DNA of 64,000 bases from Labedella gwakjiensis (GCF_003014675.1 NZ_PYAU01000001.1:3162001-3226000); one strand, 5' to 3'. Counted from the stretch's first letter, positions 1-8,697 are shown. Numbers and translations are program-made. The notes: generated by a model not told the origin, from the sequence alone.

Positions 1-1221
1 CGTCACGAGTCCCTCCTCGATGTCGAAGCTGTACTCCTGCGCGGTGGCCACCTCGAATCCGAGCTCCGTCAGCCGAGCTTCGGCCGCGGCGGGGTCCTGC
101 TTCGAGAGGCTCGGGACCTGGACGCGGGAGCCCGGTCCCGAACCGAAGTACCAACCCGTCCCGCCGGCGAGTGCGGCGAGCAGGAGCACGACGAGGAAGA
201 GCGCGAACCCTTTTCGCCGACGCCTGGCAGTGCGCGTGGTGAGTTTGGTCGCATCGTCGTCCGGGGCATCCGTCCGGGTCGCGGGTCCGGTGAGGACCGT
301 CGTGAGCTCGGAGCCGCCCGGGAGAGGGAGAGGCGGGAGGAATGTCGTGGACTGGCTGCTCACGGAGACGCTGAACCCCAGCTGCCGTTCGATCTCGTGC
401 AGCCGTTCGAGGAGCTCTCCGGCATTGGCCGGCCGCTGCTCGGGGTCGCGCTCCGTCGCCCAGAGGACGAGGTCGTCCAGCTCGTCGGGAACCTCGGCGT
501 TGCGCGCGCTCGGACGTGGCACCGAGTCGTTCGCGTGCTGGTAGGCGATCTGCATGGGCTGCTCGCCCTTGTACGGCTGCTCGCCCGTGAGCATCTCGTA
601 CATCATGATGCCGAGCGCGTAGATGTCGCTGCGTGTGTCGGCGATGCCGCGTGTGACGAGTTCGGGGGAGAGGTACGCGATCGTGCCGAGCAGGGCCTGC
701 CCTGTTGCGGTGTTGGCGCTCGCGGCACGTGCGAGCCCGAAATCGCTGATCTTGATGCGGCCGTCGTCGGCCAGGAGGACGTTCTCCGGTTTGACGTCCC
801 GATGCACGATGCCGGCGCGATGTGCCGCGGCGAGTCCGGTGAGCACGGCGTCCATGATGTCGACGACCTGCTGGGCCGAGAGGGTGCCGCGCTCGGAGAG
901 GAGCTCACGCAGGGTGATGCCCGGGAGGTACTCCATCACGAGGTAGGCCATGTCGCTGTCCTGGCCCTGGTCGAAGACGCTGACCACGTGGGGATTCGCG
1001 AGGCGGGCAGCCGAGCGGGCCTCCTGGACGAACCGGTTCTTGAACGTGGAGTCGTCGGACAGGTGCCCGTGCATGATCTTGATGGCGACGCGCCGCTCGA
1101 GACGCTGGTCCGTCGCGAGGTAGACCGTGGCCATGCCTCCCCTGGCGATGCGAGAACGCACGAGGTATCGGCCGTCGATGAGACGGCCGATCATCGGGTC
1201 GGTCTGCTGGCCAGTCGTCAC
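1..1221 (-). CDS. Ser/Thr protein kinase with PASTA domain (3' end outside window)
   Basis: Membrane Ser/Thr kinase that phosphorylates cell-wall and division proteins. The GTG start at 1221-1219 opens the frame VTTGQQTDPMIGRLIDGRY and the frame stays open to the window edge (407 codons). The kinase domain spans about residues 12-275: glycine-rich loop GGMATVY near 28, VAIK lysine near 48, HRDVKPEN near 140, DFGLA near 160 and a SPE motif near 185. A juxtamembrane linker rich in Thr follows, then a membrane segment near 335-357. A first PASTA repeat starts with VQVPSL and is cut off by the window edge. Family knowledge: PASTA kinases sense muropeptides or lipid II. The M. tuberculosis neighbour of Rv2175c is PknL, so this may be the positional counterpart, although the PASTA repeat makes it look more like a PknB-type sensor. 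The catalytic residues look intact. Confidence 0.93.
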   Translation of the reverse strand, partial: MTTGQQTDPMIGRLIDGRYLVRSRIARGGMATVYLATDQRLERRVAIKIMHGHLSDDSTFKNRFVQEARSAARLANPHVVSVFDQGQDSDMAYLVMEYLPGITLRELLSERGTLSAQQVVDIMDAVLTGLAAAHRAGIVHRDVKPENVLLADDGRIKISDFGLARAASANTATGQALLGTIAYLSPELVTRGIADTRSDIYALGIMMYEMLTGEQPYKGEQPMQIAYQHANDSVPRPSARNAEVPDELDDLVLWATERDPEQRPANAGELLERLHEIERQLGFSVSVSSQSTTFLPPLPLPGGSELTTVLTGPATRTDAPDDDATKLTTRTARRRRKGFALFLVVLLLAALAGGTGWYFGSGPGSRVQVPSLSKQDPAAAEARLTELGFEVATAQEYSFDIEEGLVT

Positions 1222-1402
1222 AACTGAATTCTAGGGAGCGTCACCGCGCGGGACGGGAATGAACACGGGGAAACGGCGCATCCGCCTCGATCGTCTTCTG
1301 ACCGTGATCCTCCGCGAGTCGCAACGGGGGACGACGGTGCGCAGGACCGCGGCAGGGACGCCAGAGCAACGGAGCTCTCGCGCCGAGAGGACGGACGGGC
1401 GA

Positions 1403-2383
1403 TCAGAGCTCGGCGAGCCAGGCTCGCGCCGATGCTTCCCACTTGCCGTAGGCATCGGGATACGCGGAGATCTGGACGGCCTGGGCCGCCTGCGTCACCG
1501 ACATCGACTCCCAGCCGTCGATGTCGAGCAGCCCGAGGGTCTTCCCCTGCACTCCCACGAAGAAGGCGGTGGCCGCGTACGTGGGGTCGGTGATCTGTTC
1601 CGCCGTACCCCATCCCTGGCTGGGGCGCTGCTGGAACAGACCCAACGAGTCGCGGTCACCGTGATCGATGTTGCGCAGGCTGGACTCCTGCATGGCGGCG
1701 GCGAGGGCGACGACGAGTGCGGCGTCGCTGACGCCGATTGAGCGCCCGACGGCGACGATGGTGGACGCGTTGCCGCGCATCTCGGCCGTCAGGGGCGTCG
1801 TTGCCGGTGCAGGTGCCGGTGCGGGCGCCGGTGCCGGACTGGACTCCGCCGCACCGGGGATGACGATCGTCTGACCCGGGTAGATGATGCTGCCGCGAGT
1901 GAGGCCGTTGGCCGACAGGATCGCATCGAGGCTCACACCGTGCTTCTTCGCGATCCCGATGAGGGTGTCGCCGCTCATGACGTCGTAGGCGCGATCGGCG
2001 GATGCGGGAGTCGAGGGCGCGGGAGCCGGAGCAGGCGAGGCGGCTGCCGGCGCGAGGACCAGCTTCTGCCCGGGGAAGATCACGGACGACCAGCCGAGGC
2101 CGTTCGCCGCGAGCACGGTCTTCACGTCCAGACCGAAGCGGGCCGCGATGCCCGACACCGTGTCACCCGACACGACCGTGTACGAGGTGGGCGGCGTCGC
2201 CGTCTTGACGACCGGCGCGACGACCGTGGTCTGCGGCGGGGTCGACCGAGACGGCAGGTTCCCGTGGGGAGAGGGGGAGGACGGCGCAGCGGCTGCGGCC
2301 GGCGAACCCGGGTGGAGAGACGCCGCGAGGGCGGCGACGAGGGCGAAGGGCAGTCCCTTGGCCGCGGTGCGGATGACGGTCAT
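1403..2383 (-). CDS. Secreted protein with two LysM domains and a lysozyme-like C-terminal domain
   Basis: Probable cell-wall-associated protein of 326 residues. The start is the ATG at 2383 (MTVIRTAAKG); an upstream in-frame start would add 14 residues ahead of the signal peptide. Residues 1-32 form a signal sequence with an Ala-rich end. LysM domains lie at about 67-111 and 132-176 (SYTVVSGDTVSGIA and AYDVMSGDTLIGIA), separated by Pro/Ala linkers. The C-terminal domain (about 200-326) has MQESSLRN and SLGLFQQRPSQGWG, which resemble the lysozyme-like domain of actinobacterial muralytic proteins, with Glu233 the likely key acid. LysM modules bind N-acetylglucosamine in peptidoglycan, so a role in wall remodelling is inferred. 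It lies next to the kinase gene on the same strand with a 181-base gap, and diverges from the Rv2175c-like gene. Confidence 0.85.
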   Translation of the reverse strand: MTVIRTAAKGLPFALVAALAASLHPGSPAAAAAPSSPSPHGNLPSRSTPPQTTVVAPVVKTATPPTSYTVVSGDTVSGIAARFGLDVKTVLAANGLGWSSVIFPGQKLVLAPAAASPAPAPAPSTPASADRAYDVMSGDTLIGIAKKHGVSLDAILSANGLTRGSIIYPGQTIVIPGAAESSPAPAPAPAPAPATTPLTAEMRGNASTIVAVGRSIGVSDAALVVALAAAMQESSLRNIDHGDRDSLGLFQQRPSQGWGTAEQITDPTYAATAFFVGVQGKTLGLLDIDGWESMSVTQAAQAVQISAYPDAYGKWEASARAWLAEL

Positions 2384-2569
2384 CGTGTCCCCCAAAAGTA
2401 GGTCAGATCGACGCCACGCTGTCACATATGGATGGACGAGTCAACCAGTGTGGCTGGTGTTACTGGTGTGACGAGAAGGCATCCGCTGACGGGGATGGCC
2501 GATCTCGTCGAGGGGCGGGCGTCCGCGCGACGGGTTGGATCCACCTGATCGCCGTGGCAGACTCTCGAT
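2384..2569. promoter_or_regulatory. Divergent intergenic region with 9-base tandem repeats
   Basis: This gap separates the LysM gene (minus) from the Rv2175c-like gene (plus). At 2443-2469 three 9-base units follow each other: AACCAGTGT, GGCTGGTGT and TACTGGTGT. On the minus strand a TTGACT hexamer, 2443-2438, directly follows the repeats and could be a -35 element for the LysM gene. No clear -10 was found. The repeats are seen in the sequence; their role as a binding site is inferred. Confidence 0.35.
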
Positions 2570-2911
2570 GTGAACGATGTGTATTCCGCTCGGGAATGGT
2601 TGACGGTCCCCGATGTCGCAGACCGCCTGGGCACGACCCCGAGCCGCGTCCGTCGTCTCGTCGAAGAGCGCACCCTGCTCGCTGTGCGGATCGACGGAGT
2701 GCTGAAGGTACCGGCCGTCTTCATCGACGGAGACGAGCCGTTCGGCCCTCTCCGTGGAACGGTCACGCTGCTGAGCGACAACGGCTTCTCCGACGACGAG
2801 GCCATGGCGTGGATGCTCGGAGTCGACGACCTCCTCGGGGCTGCGCCGATCGACGCGTTGCTCGCGGGGCGCAAGGCCGAGGTCCGTCGCGTGGCCCAGT
2901 CGCTCGCCTGA
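2570..2911 (+). CDS. Rv2175c-family DNA-binding protein
   Basis: Small winged-helix-type DNA-binding protein of 113 residues that starts at GTG 2570. The N-terminal half holds a helix-turn-helix (TVPDVADRLGTTPSRVRRL, residues 12-30) of the excisionase/MerR-like kind used by Rv2175c. The C-terminal half (PLRGTVTLLSDNGFSDDEAMAWML) is the conserved part of the Rv2175c family. Family knowledge: in M. tuberculosis Rv2175c is a substrate of the kinase PknL encoded beside it, and phosphorylation weakens DNA binding. Here a kinase gene lies 1.3 kb away and a polyprenyl synthase gene follows, matching the Rv2173-Rv2176 neighbourhood. What DNA it binds is unknown. Confidence 0.85.
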   Translation: MNDVYSAREWLTVPDVADRLGTTPSRVRRLVEERTLLAVRIDGVLKVPAVFIDGDEPFGPLRGTVTLLSDNGFSDDEAMAWMLGVDDLLGAAPIDALLAGRKAEVRRVAQSLA

Positions 2912-2914
2912 GCG

Positions 2915-2939
2915 GACCCGACCGACCCTTCGTCGGGCT
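2915..2939. terminator. Weak hairpin between convergent genes
   Basis: CCCGAC at 2917-2922 pairs with GTCGGG at 2932-2937 across a 9-base loop, just after the stop of the Rv2175c-like gene and before the end of the convergent polyprenyl synthase gene. There is no U-tract. It may end either transcript. Confidence 0.35.
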
Positions 2940-2957
2940 CTCGGCAGGAATCCCTCC

Positions 2958-4055
2958 TCAGGCCTGCCGAACGGTGACGGCTGTCGCGAGGGTCCGGAGT
3001 GATCTCCTGGCCTCGTCGTCGATGTCGAGGCTCTCGAGTACCGCGAGCGCCTCGGCCGTGTGCGACCGGATGAGGTCCTCGACCTGATCGAGGGCGCCGC
3101 AATCACGGATCGTCGCCTGCAGGGAGGCGACGCCGGCCTCGTCGAGATCGGGATCGCCGAGGAGCTCGTCGACGATCCGCACGTGCGCCGACGGCAGGGC
3201 GGCGCGCGTCAAGGAGATGAGCACGGTCCTCTTGCCTTCGCGGAGGTCGTCCCCCGACGGCTTGCCGGTGACGGACGCGTCTCCGAATACTCCCAGCACG
3301 TCGTCGCGCAGCTGGAATGCGACGCCGAGGGGGAGGCCGAAGGCGCGCACCGCGTCGAGATCGCGCGGCGCTGCGCCGGCGATGGCTGCGCCGAGGACGA
3401 GCGGGGACTCGATGCTGTACCCGGCCGACTTGAACCGGATGACCCTCCATGCGGCCTCGAGCTGTTCGGCCTCGCTGCGCGATGCCCAGGCCTGCTCCTC
3501 CAGGATGTCGAGGTATTGGCCGGCCGTCACCTCGCTGCGCATCCTGTTGAACTCGAGCCGGGCGGTGCGGGCGGCGGCGCGATCGGGCAGAGCGTCGAGT
3601 GCCTCGTCGAGGAGCTCGTCGCTCCACCCGAGCAGGAGGTCTCCGAGGAGGATCGCCGAGGACCGGCCGAAGGCATCGGCATCGCCGCGCCAGGACGACG
3701 ACCTGTGTGTCGAGGAGAATCGGACGTGAGCCGCCGGCGCACCCCTGCGGGTGTCGGAGTTGTCGATGATGTCGTCGTGAACCAGTGCGGCGGCGTGGAA
3801 GATCTCGAGCGACGATGCGGCCGCGACGATCGCCGCCACGGCGTCGGGGTCCGTGTTCGGGGAGCCGGAGAGAGCCCGCCAGCCCCACCAGCAGAACAGC
3901 GCCCTGAAGCGCTTGCCACCCCTGAGAAACTCCCGGGAAACAGCGGCGAAGTCGAGGGCATCGGAACCCAGCGGAGCGAGAATCGATGTGCGGGAATCGA
4001 CGAATGCATCGATCCGGTCTTGCACAAGTTCAGGAAGACGTCCACTCTCGATCAC
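2958..4055 (-). CDS. Polyprenyl diphosphate synthase (trans-isoprenyl synthase, IdsA type)
   Basis: All-helical cytosolic prenyltransferase that condenses isopentenyl diphosphate with allylic diphosphates to give C15-C20 or longer chains for carotenoids, quinones or other isoprenoids. It has 365 residues and starts at GTG 4055. The first aspartate-rich motif is DDIIDNSDTRRG (residues 94-105) with the downstream basic RRG. The second, QLRDDVLGVFGD, is present, as are GGKRFR for isopentenyl diphosphate binding and the conserved GKPSGDDLREGKRT loop. The position next to an Rv2175c-like gene parallels M. tuberculosis idsA2 (Rv2173). Product chain length cannot be read with confidence. It diverges from the DUF3040 gene. 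Confidence 0.92.
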   Translation of the reverse strand: MIESGRLPELVQDRIDAFVDSRTSILAPLGSDALDFAAVSREFLRGGKRFRALFCWWGWRALSGSPNTDPDAVAAIVAAASSLEIFHAAALVHDDIIDNSDTRRGAPAAHVRFSSTHRSSSWRGDADAFGRSSAILLGDLLLGWSDELLDEALDALPDRAAARTARLEFNRMRSEVTAGQYLDILEEQAWASRSEAEQLEAAWRVIRFKSAGYSIESPLVLGAAIAGAAPRDLDAVRAFGLPLGVAFQLRDDVLGVFGDASVTGKPSGDDLREGKRTVLISLTRAALPSAHVRIVDELLGDPDLDEAGVASLQATIRDCGALDQVEDLIRSHTAEALAVLESLDIDDEARRSLRTLATAVTVRQA

Positions 4056-4083
4056 GCACCTAGCCTAGCCATCGCTCGGCGGT

Positions 4084-4089
4084 TAGAAT
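4084..4089 (+). promoter_or_regulatory. Probable -10 element of the DUF3040 gene
   Basis: TAGAAT matches the actinobacterial TANNNT -10 element and lies 45 bases before the ATG of the DUF3040 gene. No convincing -35 hexamer is seen 16 to 18 bases upstream. Confidence 0.35.
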
Positions 4090-4133
4090 CTGAGGATCAC
4101 CTCGGCTTCGCCGTAGCTCAAAAGGGGAACACA

Positions 4134-4532
4134 ATGCCTTTGTCTGAACAGGAGCAACGACTCCTCGACGAGATGGAGCGAAACCTCTACCGCAACGACG
4201 CGGACTTCGTCTCGACCGTCGGTGGTCGACGAGGGAAGCCGAGCTACCGGGGGATCGCCATCGGAGCCCTCATCGCGCTCGTGGGGGTCGCCGGCCTCGT
4301 CCTCGGTGTCGTCCTCCGCATCCCCCTCGTCGGGATCATCGCCTTCGCCGTCATGCTCGCCGGAGTGATGGTGGCCATCTCGCCGTCGAAGGGCGGGTCG
4401 AAGAGTGCACCCCGCGATGCACGCGACATCTTCACGGCGCCGCGACGCCAGACGGGCGCGGCGACGTCCGGCGGTTTCATGGACAAACTGAACTCACGAT
4501 GGGAGCGCCGTCAGGACGACGGCAACGGCTAG
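4134..4532 (+). CDS. DUF3040 membrane protein
   Basis: Small integral membrane protein of 132 residues. The ATG at 4134 follows an AAGGGGA ribosome site by seven bases; the same frame is open far upstream but that part is antisense to the synthase gene. The N-terminal MPLSEQEQRLLDEMERNLY is the DUF3040 signature. Two adjacent membrane segments lie at about residues 43-62 and 65-84 (GIAIGALIALVGVAG and IPLVGIIAFAVMLAG). A basic, disordered tail of about 45 residues ends in KLNSRWERRQDD. Family knowledge: DUF3040 genes are regularly found beside mraZ in Actinobacteria and their function is not known. A link to the division cluster is inferred from position only. Confidence 0.88.
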   Translation: MPLSEQEQRLLDEMERNLYRNDADFVSTVGGRRGKPSYRGIAIGALIALVGVAGLVLGVVLRIPLVGIIAFAVMLAGVMVAISPSKGGSKSAPRDARDIFTAPRRQTGAATSGGFMDKLNSRWERRQDDGNG

Positions 4533-4579
4533 GGGTCTCTGGCGGCGCTAGCCGCCATTCCTCCACTGTCCTCCCTCAC

Positions 4580-4609
4580 GGGGTCGATCTTCGGATCGGC
4601 CCCTTTTTT
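4580..4609 (+). terminator. Rho-independent terminator after the DUF3040 gene
   Basis: GGGGTCGATC (4580-4589), a TTCG tetraloop and GATCGGCCCC (4594-4603) form a stem with a single T-G wobble, followed by six T residues. It separates the DUF3040 gene from the division cluster. It is one of few terminators in the window with a true U-tract. Confidence 0.9.
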
Positions 4610-4730
4610 CGTGCCTGGGCACGGACGGTTTCGGCCCAAGACGCTCCATTTCCCTCCACCACCGATTCGCCCGTGATTCCGGGGATCCTTGTCCCCAGAT
4701 CGGGGTCGTAGGCGGCCTTCTCGTAGATAT

Positions 4731-4769
4731 GTGGATGATTGTGGAGTAAAGTGGAGGCAATCGTAAGAT
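4731..4769 (+). promoter_or_regulatory. MraZ boxes and -10 element of the dcw operon
   Basis: Three direct repeats start with GTGGA at 4731, 4741 and 4751, in exact 10-base phase (GTGGATGATT, GTGGAGTAAA, GTGGAGGCAA). A -10-like TAAGAT lies at 4764-4769. Family knowledge: MraZ is a ring-shaped regulator that binds short direct repeats ahead of its own gene and represses the operon. The repeats cover the place where a -35 would lie, which fits repression by occlusion. The predicted leader is about 20 bases. Confidence 0.75.
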
Positions 4770-4794
4770 CGGCCGGATCTGACAGGGGGTGCGC

Positions 4795-5226
4795 ATGTTC
4801 CTCGGCACCTACGCCCCCAAGCTCGACGACAAAGGACGCATCATCCTTCCGGCCAAGTTCCGAGACGAACTCGCGGGGGGAGTGGTCATGACACGAGGGC
4901 AGGAGAACTGCATCTACGTGTTCAGCACTCGCGAGTTCGAGGCGCTGCACGAGAAGATCCGTCAGGCCCCCGTCACGAGCAAGCAGGCTCGCGACTACCT
5001 GCGCGTCTTCCTCTCCGGCGCCTCGGCCGAGACCCCGGACAAGCAGCACCGCGTGACCGTGCCCGCATCGCTGCGCACCTACGCGTCCCTCGACCGCGAC
5101 CTCGTCGTGATCGGTGCGGGCTCGCGCGCCGAGATCTGGGACGCCGCCGCGTGGGAGACCTACCTGGCCGAGCAGGAGGCAGCGTTCTCCGAGACCGCCG
5201 AGGAGGTGATCCCCGGCCTCTTCTAG
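4795..5226 (+). CDS. mraZ: Transcriptional regulator MraZ
   Basis: First gene of the division and cell-wall cluster; a DNA-binding regulator of its own operon. It has 143 residues from the ATG at 4795 ([21 protein letters not shown]), preceded by a GGGGG ribosome site. An in-frame GTG two codons upstream is possible, but the family begins at MFLG. Two AbrB-like SpoVT domains follow each other, each with a DxKGR or DKQHR loop (residues about 12-16 and 80-84: DDKGR and DKQHRVTVP). The length matches the family. The boxes at 4731-4755 are the expected target. The 100-base gap to rsmH holds nothing notable. Confidence 0.95.
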   Translation: MFLGTYAPKLDDKGRIILPAKFRDELAGGVVMTRGQENCIYVFSTREFEALHEKIRQAPVTSKQARDYLRVFLSGASAETPDKQHRVTVPASLRTYASLDRDLVVIGAGSRAEIWDAAAWETYLAEQEAAFSETAEEVIPGLF

Positions 5227-5326
5227 CACCTGCGGTCCGACTCCCAGCCGTCGGCCCTGACTCCACTTCCCCGGAGCCAGGTCATACGGATGGGGATCAG
5301 ATCCCAGGAGCTTCGGCCCCGGACCC

Positions 5327-6280
5327 ATGGAACCCCAGCCCCTCCACACACCCGTCCTCCTCGAGCGATGCCTCGAACTCCTCGCCCCGTCGATCGGTGT
5401 CGGCCGCAAGGTCGTCGTCGACGCGACGCTCGGCATGGGCGGTCACGCCGAAGCGATGCTCGAACGATTCCCCGAGGTCCATCTCGTCGGGCTCGACCGC
5501 GACACAGACGCGCTCGGCATCGCCGGCGAGAGGCTCGCACGCTTCGGCGACCGTATCGATCTCGTGCACACCGTCTACGACGGCATCGGAGACGCCCTCG
5601 AGTCGCTCGATATCGAGACCGTCGACGGCATCCTCTTCGATCTCGGTGTCTCGTCGGTCCAGCTCGACCGCTCCGAGCGGGGCTTCGCCTACTCGCGCAA
5701 TGCTCCGCTCGACATGAGGATGGACCAGACGTCCGGAGCGACGGCCGCCGAGGTCATCGCGACCTACGAGGAGCGCGACCTCCGCCGCATCTTCCATCAG
5801 TACGGCGAGGAGCGGCTCGCAGCCCGGTACGCGCAGCGGATCGTCGCGGCACGGGCGGAGGCTCCGATCGAGACATCCGAGCGGCTCGTCGCGATCCTGC
5901 AGGAGGCGACCCCCGCAGCGCTGTCGCGGGCCGGCCATCCCGCGAAGCGGGTCTTCCAGGCGCTGCGGATCGAGGTGAACCGCGAGCTCAGTGTTCTCGA
6001 GGACGCGATTCCCGAGGCCCTTGGACGCGTGTCCGTCGGGGGTCGGATCGTCGTGATGTCGTACCAGTCCCTCGAGGACCGCATCGTCAAGCGCGCCCTG
6101 CAGGCCGTCACCCGATCGACTGCTCCGGCCGGTCTGCCGGTGGAGCTCCCGGAACACCGTCCGGAGTTCCGGCTTCTGACCAGGGGAGCGGAGATCGCGA
6201 GCGACGACGAGCGCGCGGCGAATCCGCGAGCGACACCCGTGCGGCTCCGAGCGGCCGAACGAACCAGGGGGACCACATGA
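5327..6280 (+). CDS. rsmH: 16S rRNA (cytosine1402-N4)-methyltransferase RsmH
   Basis: Methylates N4 of C1402 in 16S rRNA at the decoding centre, using S-adenosylmethionine. It has 317 residues and starts at ATG 5327 ([19 protein letters not shown]). The SAM-binding motif [14 protein letters not shown] lies near residue 33, with GLDRDTDAL following. The family motif [14 protein letters not shown] and the C-terminal [10 protein letters not shown] are present. It is the second gene of the cluster as in most bacteria and its stop overlaps the start of ftsL (ATGA), which implies translational coupling. Confidence 0.97.
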   Translation: MEPQPLHTPVLLERCLELLAPSIGVGRKVVVDATLGMGGHAEAMLERFPEVHLVGLDRDTDALGIAGERLARFGDRIDLVHTVYDGIGDALESLDIETVDGILFDLGVSSVQLDRSERGFAYSRNAPLDMRMDQTSGATAAEVIATYEERDLRRIFHQYGEERLAARYAQRIVAARAEAPIETSERLVAILQEATPAALSRAGHPAKRVFQALRIEVNRELSVLEDAIPEALGRVSVGGRIVVMSYQSLEDRIVKRALQAVTRSTAPAGLPVELPEHRPEFRLLTRGAEIASDDERAANPRATPVRLRAAERTRGTT

Positions 6281-6843
6281 GCACACCGGCCATCGCGAGA
6301 CGACCAGCGGTCGCCCCCGAGCGGAAGCAGCCGGCTCGCCGACCCCTGCGTGCCGTTCCGGCGCGTGAAGCCCGTAAGGCGCGGCCGAAGCTCTCCTACG
6401 CGCTCTGGACGGTCGGCGGCGTCGGCGTCATCTTCATCGCGCAGCTGTTGATGAGCGTCGCCCTCAGTCACGGAGCCTACGAGGTCTCGAGCCTCCGCTC
6501 GCAGATCACTCAGCTGGGCTACCAGAAGGAGTCGCTCTCCGAAGAGCTCGAGACGCTCTCGTCGCCGCAGTACGTCGCGTCGGCGGCCCAGGACATGGGG
6601 ATGGTCATCAACTCCACTCCGGCCTACCTCCGGCTCTCGGACGGCGCCGTCCTCGGCCAGCCAGGCGAGGCCGGGGCGGCGTCGTCGATCCCGCTCGGCC
6701 CCACGGAGTACGTCGGCAACTCGGCCGCCGATGCGCTGCCGGGAGCCGTCACGGCTCCGACGGACGAGGGCGCGCCTGCTGAGGATGCGTCGACCCCGCC
6801 CGTAACCTTCGAAGACGGACTGCCCTCGCCGAAGACCCACTGA
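6277..6843 (+). CDS. FtsL-like division protein
   Basis: Small bitopic membrane protein of 188 residues in the ftsL position. Its ATG overlaps the rsmH stop. A basic, disordered cytoplasmic tail (1-40) is followed by one membrane segment (about 41-63), a short coiled coil (67-97, [24 protein letters not shown]) and a Pro/Ala-rich periplasm-side tail. FtsL forms a complex with FtsB-type and FtsQ proteins and helps activate FtsW-FtsI. FtsL sequences diverge greatly, so the call rests on topology, coiled coil and position rather than on sequence identity. Confidence 0.78.
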   Translation: MSTPAIARRPAVAPERKQPARRPLRAVPAREARKARPKLSYALWTVGGVGVIFIAQLLMSVALSHGAYEVSSLRSQITQLGYQKESLSEELETLSSPQYVASAAQDMGMVINSTPAYLRLSDGAVLGQPGEAGAASSIPLGPTEYVGNSAADALPGAVTAPTDEGAPAEDASTPPVTFEDGLPSPKTH

Positions 6844-6872
6844 CAGGCGAGCCGGACCGGGAAGGACCATCA

Positions 6873-8651
6873 ATGCCCCAGCACACCCGATCGAGCCGCC
6901 GTCGCATGGCCCTCGCCATCGTCTGCGTCCTCGCCGTCGTCGGGGCCTTCGTCGTGAGGCTCGTCGACATCCAGGTCGTCCAGGCCGACCAGCTGCGTCT
7001 GGTCGCCTCGTCGAAGACCGCGAGTCAGTCGACCGTCTACGGAACGCGCGGGGAGATCGTCGACACGAACGGAAACGTTCTCGCGGGCAGCGTCATGCGC
7101 TACGACATCACGATGGATCCGAGCAATGTCACCGATTTCACCCGGACCACGGAGGACGGTGAGAAGGTCGCGGTGACCGTTGAGCAGGCAGCCGGCGACA
7201 TCGGCGCGATCACGGGGCAGAAACCCGAGGAGATCCTCGGACTCGTCGAGGACGCCCTTGCAGCGAATCCGTCGTCGACGTTCGCCTTCGTGAAGCGTTC
7301 CGTCGACGTCGACGCCTATCAGGAGCTTCGCGCCCTGAACATCCCGTGGCTGTACTCCCAGAAGCACCCGGGCAGGATCTATCCGAACGGTGCCGTGGCC
7401 GGGAACGTCCTCGGCTTCGTCGGCTCGGACGGCACTCCGCTCCAGGGGCTCGAGAAGGCACAGAACGACTGCCTCGCGTCGATCAACGGCACCCAGACCT
7501 TCCAGCGGGGGAAGGACGGCGTGATCCTGCCAGGGTCGACCGAGACGGTCGTCGAGGCGAAGGACGGCGGGACCCTGAAGCTCACCATCGACCGGGACCT
7601 GCAGTGGTTCGCGCAGCAGAGGATCGCCGATCAGGTGGTCGCGACGGGAGGCGACTCCGGCACCGTGACGATCATGGAGGCGAAGACCGGGAAGATCCGG
7701 GCCATCGCCCAGTACCCCTCCGTCGACCCCGGCAACGTCGGGGGAACCGAGGAGTACTACCGGCAGGCGCTCTCCTTCACCGCGCCGTTCGAACCCGGCT
7801 CGACGTTCAAAGCTCTCACCGCGGCCATGCTCCTCGATTCGGGGAAGGCCACGCCGAGCACGAAGGTCGTCGCCGACGGGTGGTACTACCCGCAGAACGG
7901 CGCCCGCATCAAGGACTCCGTGCCGCACGGCCCGATGAAGCTCACGCTCACCGGGGTGCTCGCCGAATCCTCGAACACCGGCATCTCCCAGCTCGGCGAG
8001 GCGCTCACGCCCCAGGAGCGCTACGACTATCTCAAGAAATTCGGGATCGGGGACACGACCTCGATCGGATTCGACGCCGAATCGTCCGGCATCCTCTCGA
8101 ACCCGAGTACGTGGGACAACCAGACGTACTACGCCACGATGTTCGGCCAGGGCCTCTCGGCCACGCCCATCCAGATCGCGAGCGCGTACCAGGCACTCGC
8201 GAACGGCGGAGTGAAGGTCGACCCGACGCTCGTGGAGGGTTGCGAGAACGCCGACGGCACCGTCAGCGAGGTTCCGGAACAGCACGAGGAGCGCGTCGTC
8301 TCCGAGAGCGCCGCAGACCAGGTGGTCCAGATGCTCGAGAGCGTCGTCACCGATGGGCACTTCGGCGACACCCTTCAGATCCCGGGATACCGGGTCGCTG
8401 CGAAGTCCGGAACGGCCGAACAGGGCGACGGCTCCGGAGGGCTGAAGGACACGTACGTCGTCTCGATGACGGGTATGGCTCCGGCGGAGGACCCCGAGTA
8501 CATCGTCTCGGTCCACATCTCGAACCCGACTAAGATCAGATCTTCGGCAGCCGCGGCACCGACGTTCCAACAGATCATGACCCAGGTCCTGAAGACCTAC
8601 CGGGTCGAACCGTCGACCGAACCGTCGCCCGACCTGCCGACGACCTACTGA
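6873..8651 (+). CDS. ftsI: Septal peptidoglycan transpeptidase FtsI (penicillin-binding protein)
   Basis: Class B penicillin-binding protein that crosslinks septal peptidoglycan as partner of FtsW. It has 592 residues and starts at ATG 6873 after a GGGAAGGA ribosome site. One membrane anchor lies at about 12-30, followed by the pedestal (dimerisation) domain with RGEIVDTNGNVLA. The transpeptidase motifs are SxxK at Ser310-Lys313 (GSTFK), SSN near residue 367 and KSG at about 511-513. There are no C-terminal PASTA repeats. The next gene is murF and not murE, which is unusual. Confidence 0.96.
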   Translation: MPQHTRSSRRRMALAIVCVLAVVGAFVVRLVDIQVVQADQLRLVASSKTASQSTVYGTRGEIVDTNGNVLAGSVMRYDITMDPSNVTDFTRTTEDGEKVAVTVEQAAGDIGAITGQKPEEILGLVEDALAANPSSTFAFVKRSVDVDAYQELRALNIPWLYSQKHPGRIYPNGAVAGNVLGFVGSDGTPLQGLEKAQNDCLASINGTQTFQRGKDGVILPGSTETVVEAKDGGTLKLTIDRDLQWFAQQRIADQVVATGGDSGTVTIMEAKTGKIRAIAQYPSVDPGNVGGTEEYYRQALSFTAPFEPGSTFKALTAAMLLDSGKATPSTKVVADGWYYPQNGARIKDSVPHGPMKLTLTGVLAESSNTGISQLGEALTPQERYDYLKKFGIGDTTSIGFDAESSGILSNPSTWDNQTYYATMFGQGLSATPIQIASAYQALANGGVKVDPTLVEGCENADGTVSEVPEQHEERVVSESAADQVVQMLESVVTDGHFGDTLQIPGYRVAAKSGTAEQGDGSGGLKDTYVVSMTGMAPAEDPEYIVSVHISNPTKIRSSAAAAPTFQQIMTQVLKTYRVEPSTEPSPDLPTTY

Positions 8652-8697
8652 TGTTCCGCGCGAGGTCCGCCCGGAGCCGATCGAGGAGGACCGACCG

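Noticed and set aside
3060-4133. N-terminal extension of the DUF3040 protein
   Set aside because: The upstream open frame is antisense to the polyprenyl synthase, and the ATG at 4134 has a good ribosome site and the family start.
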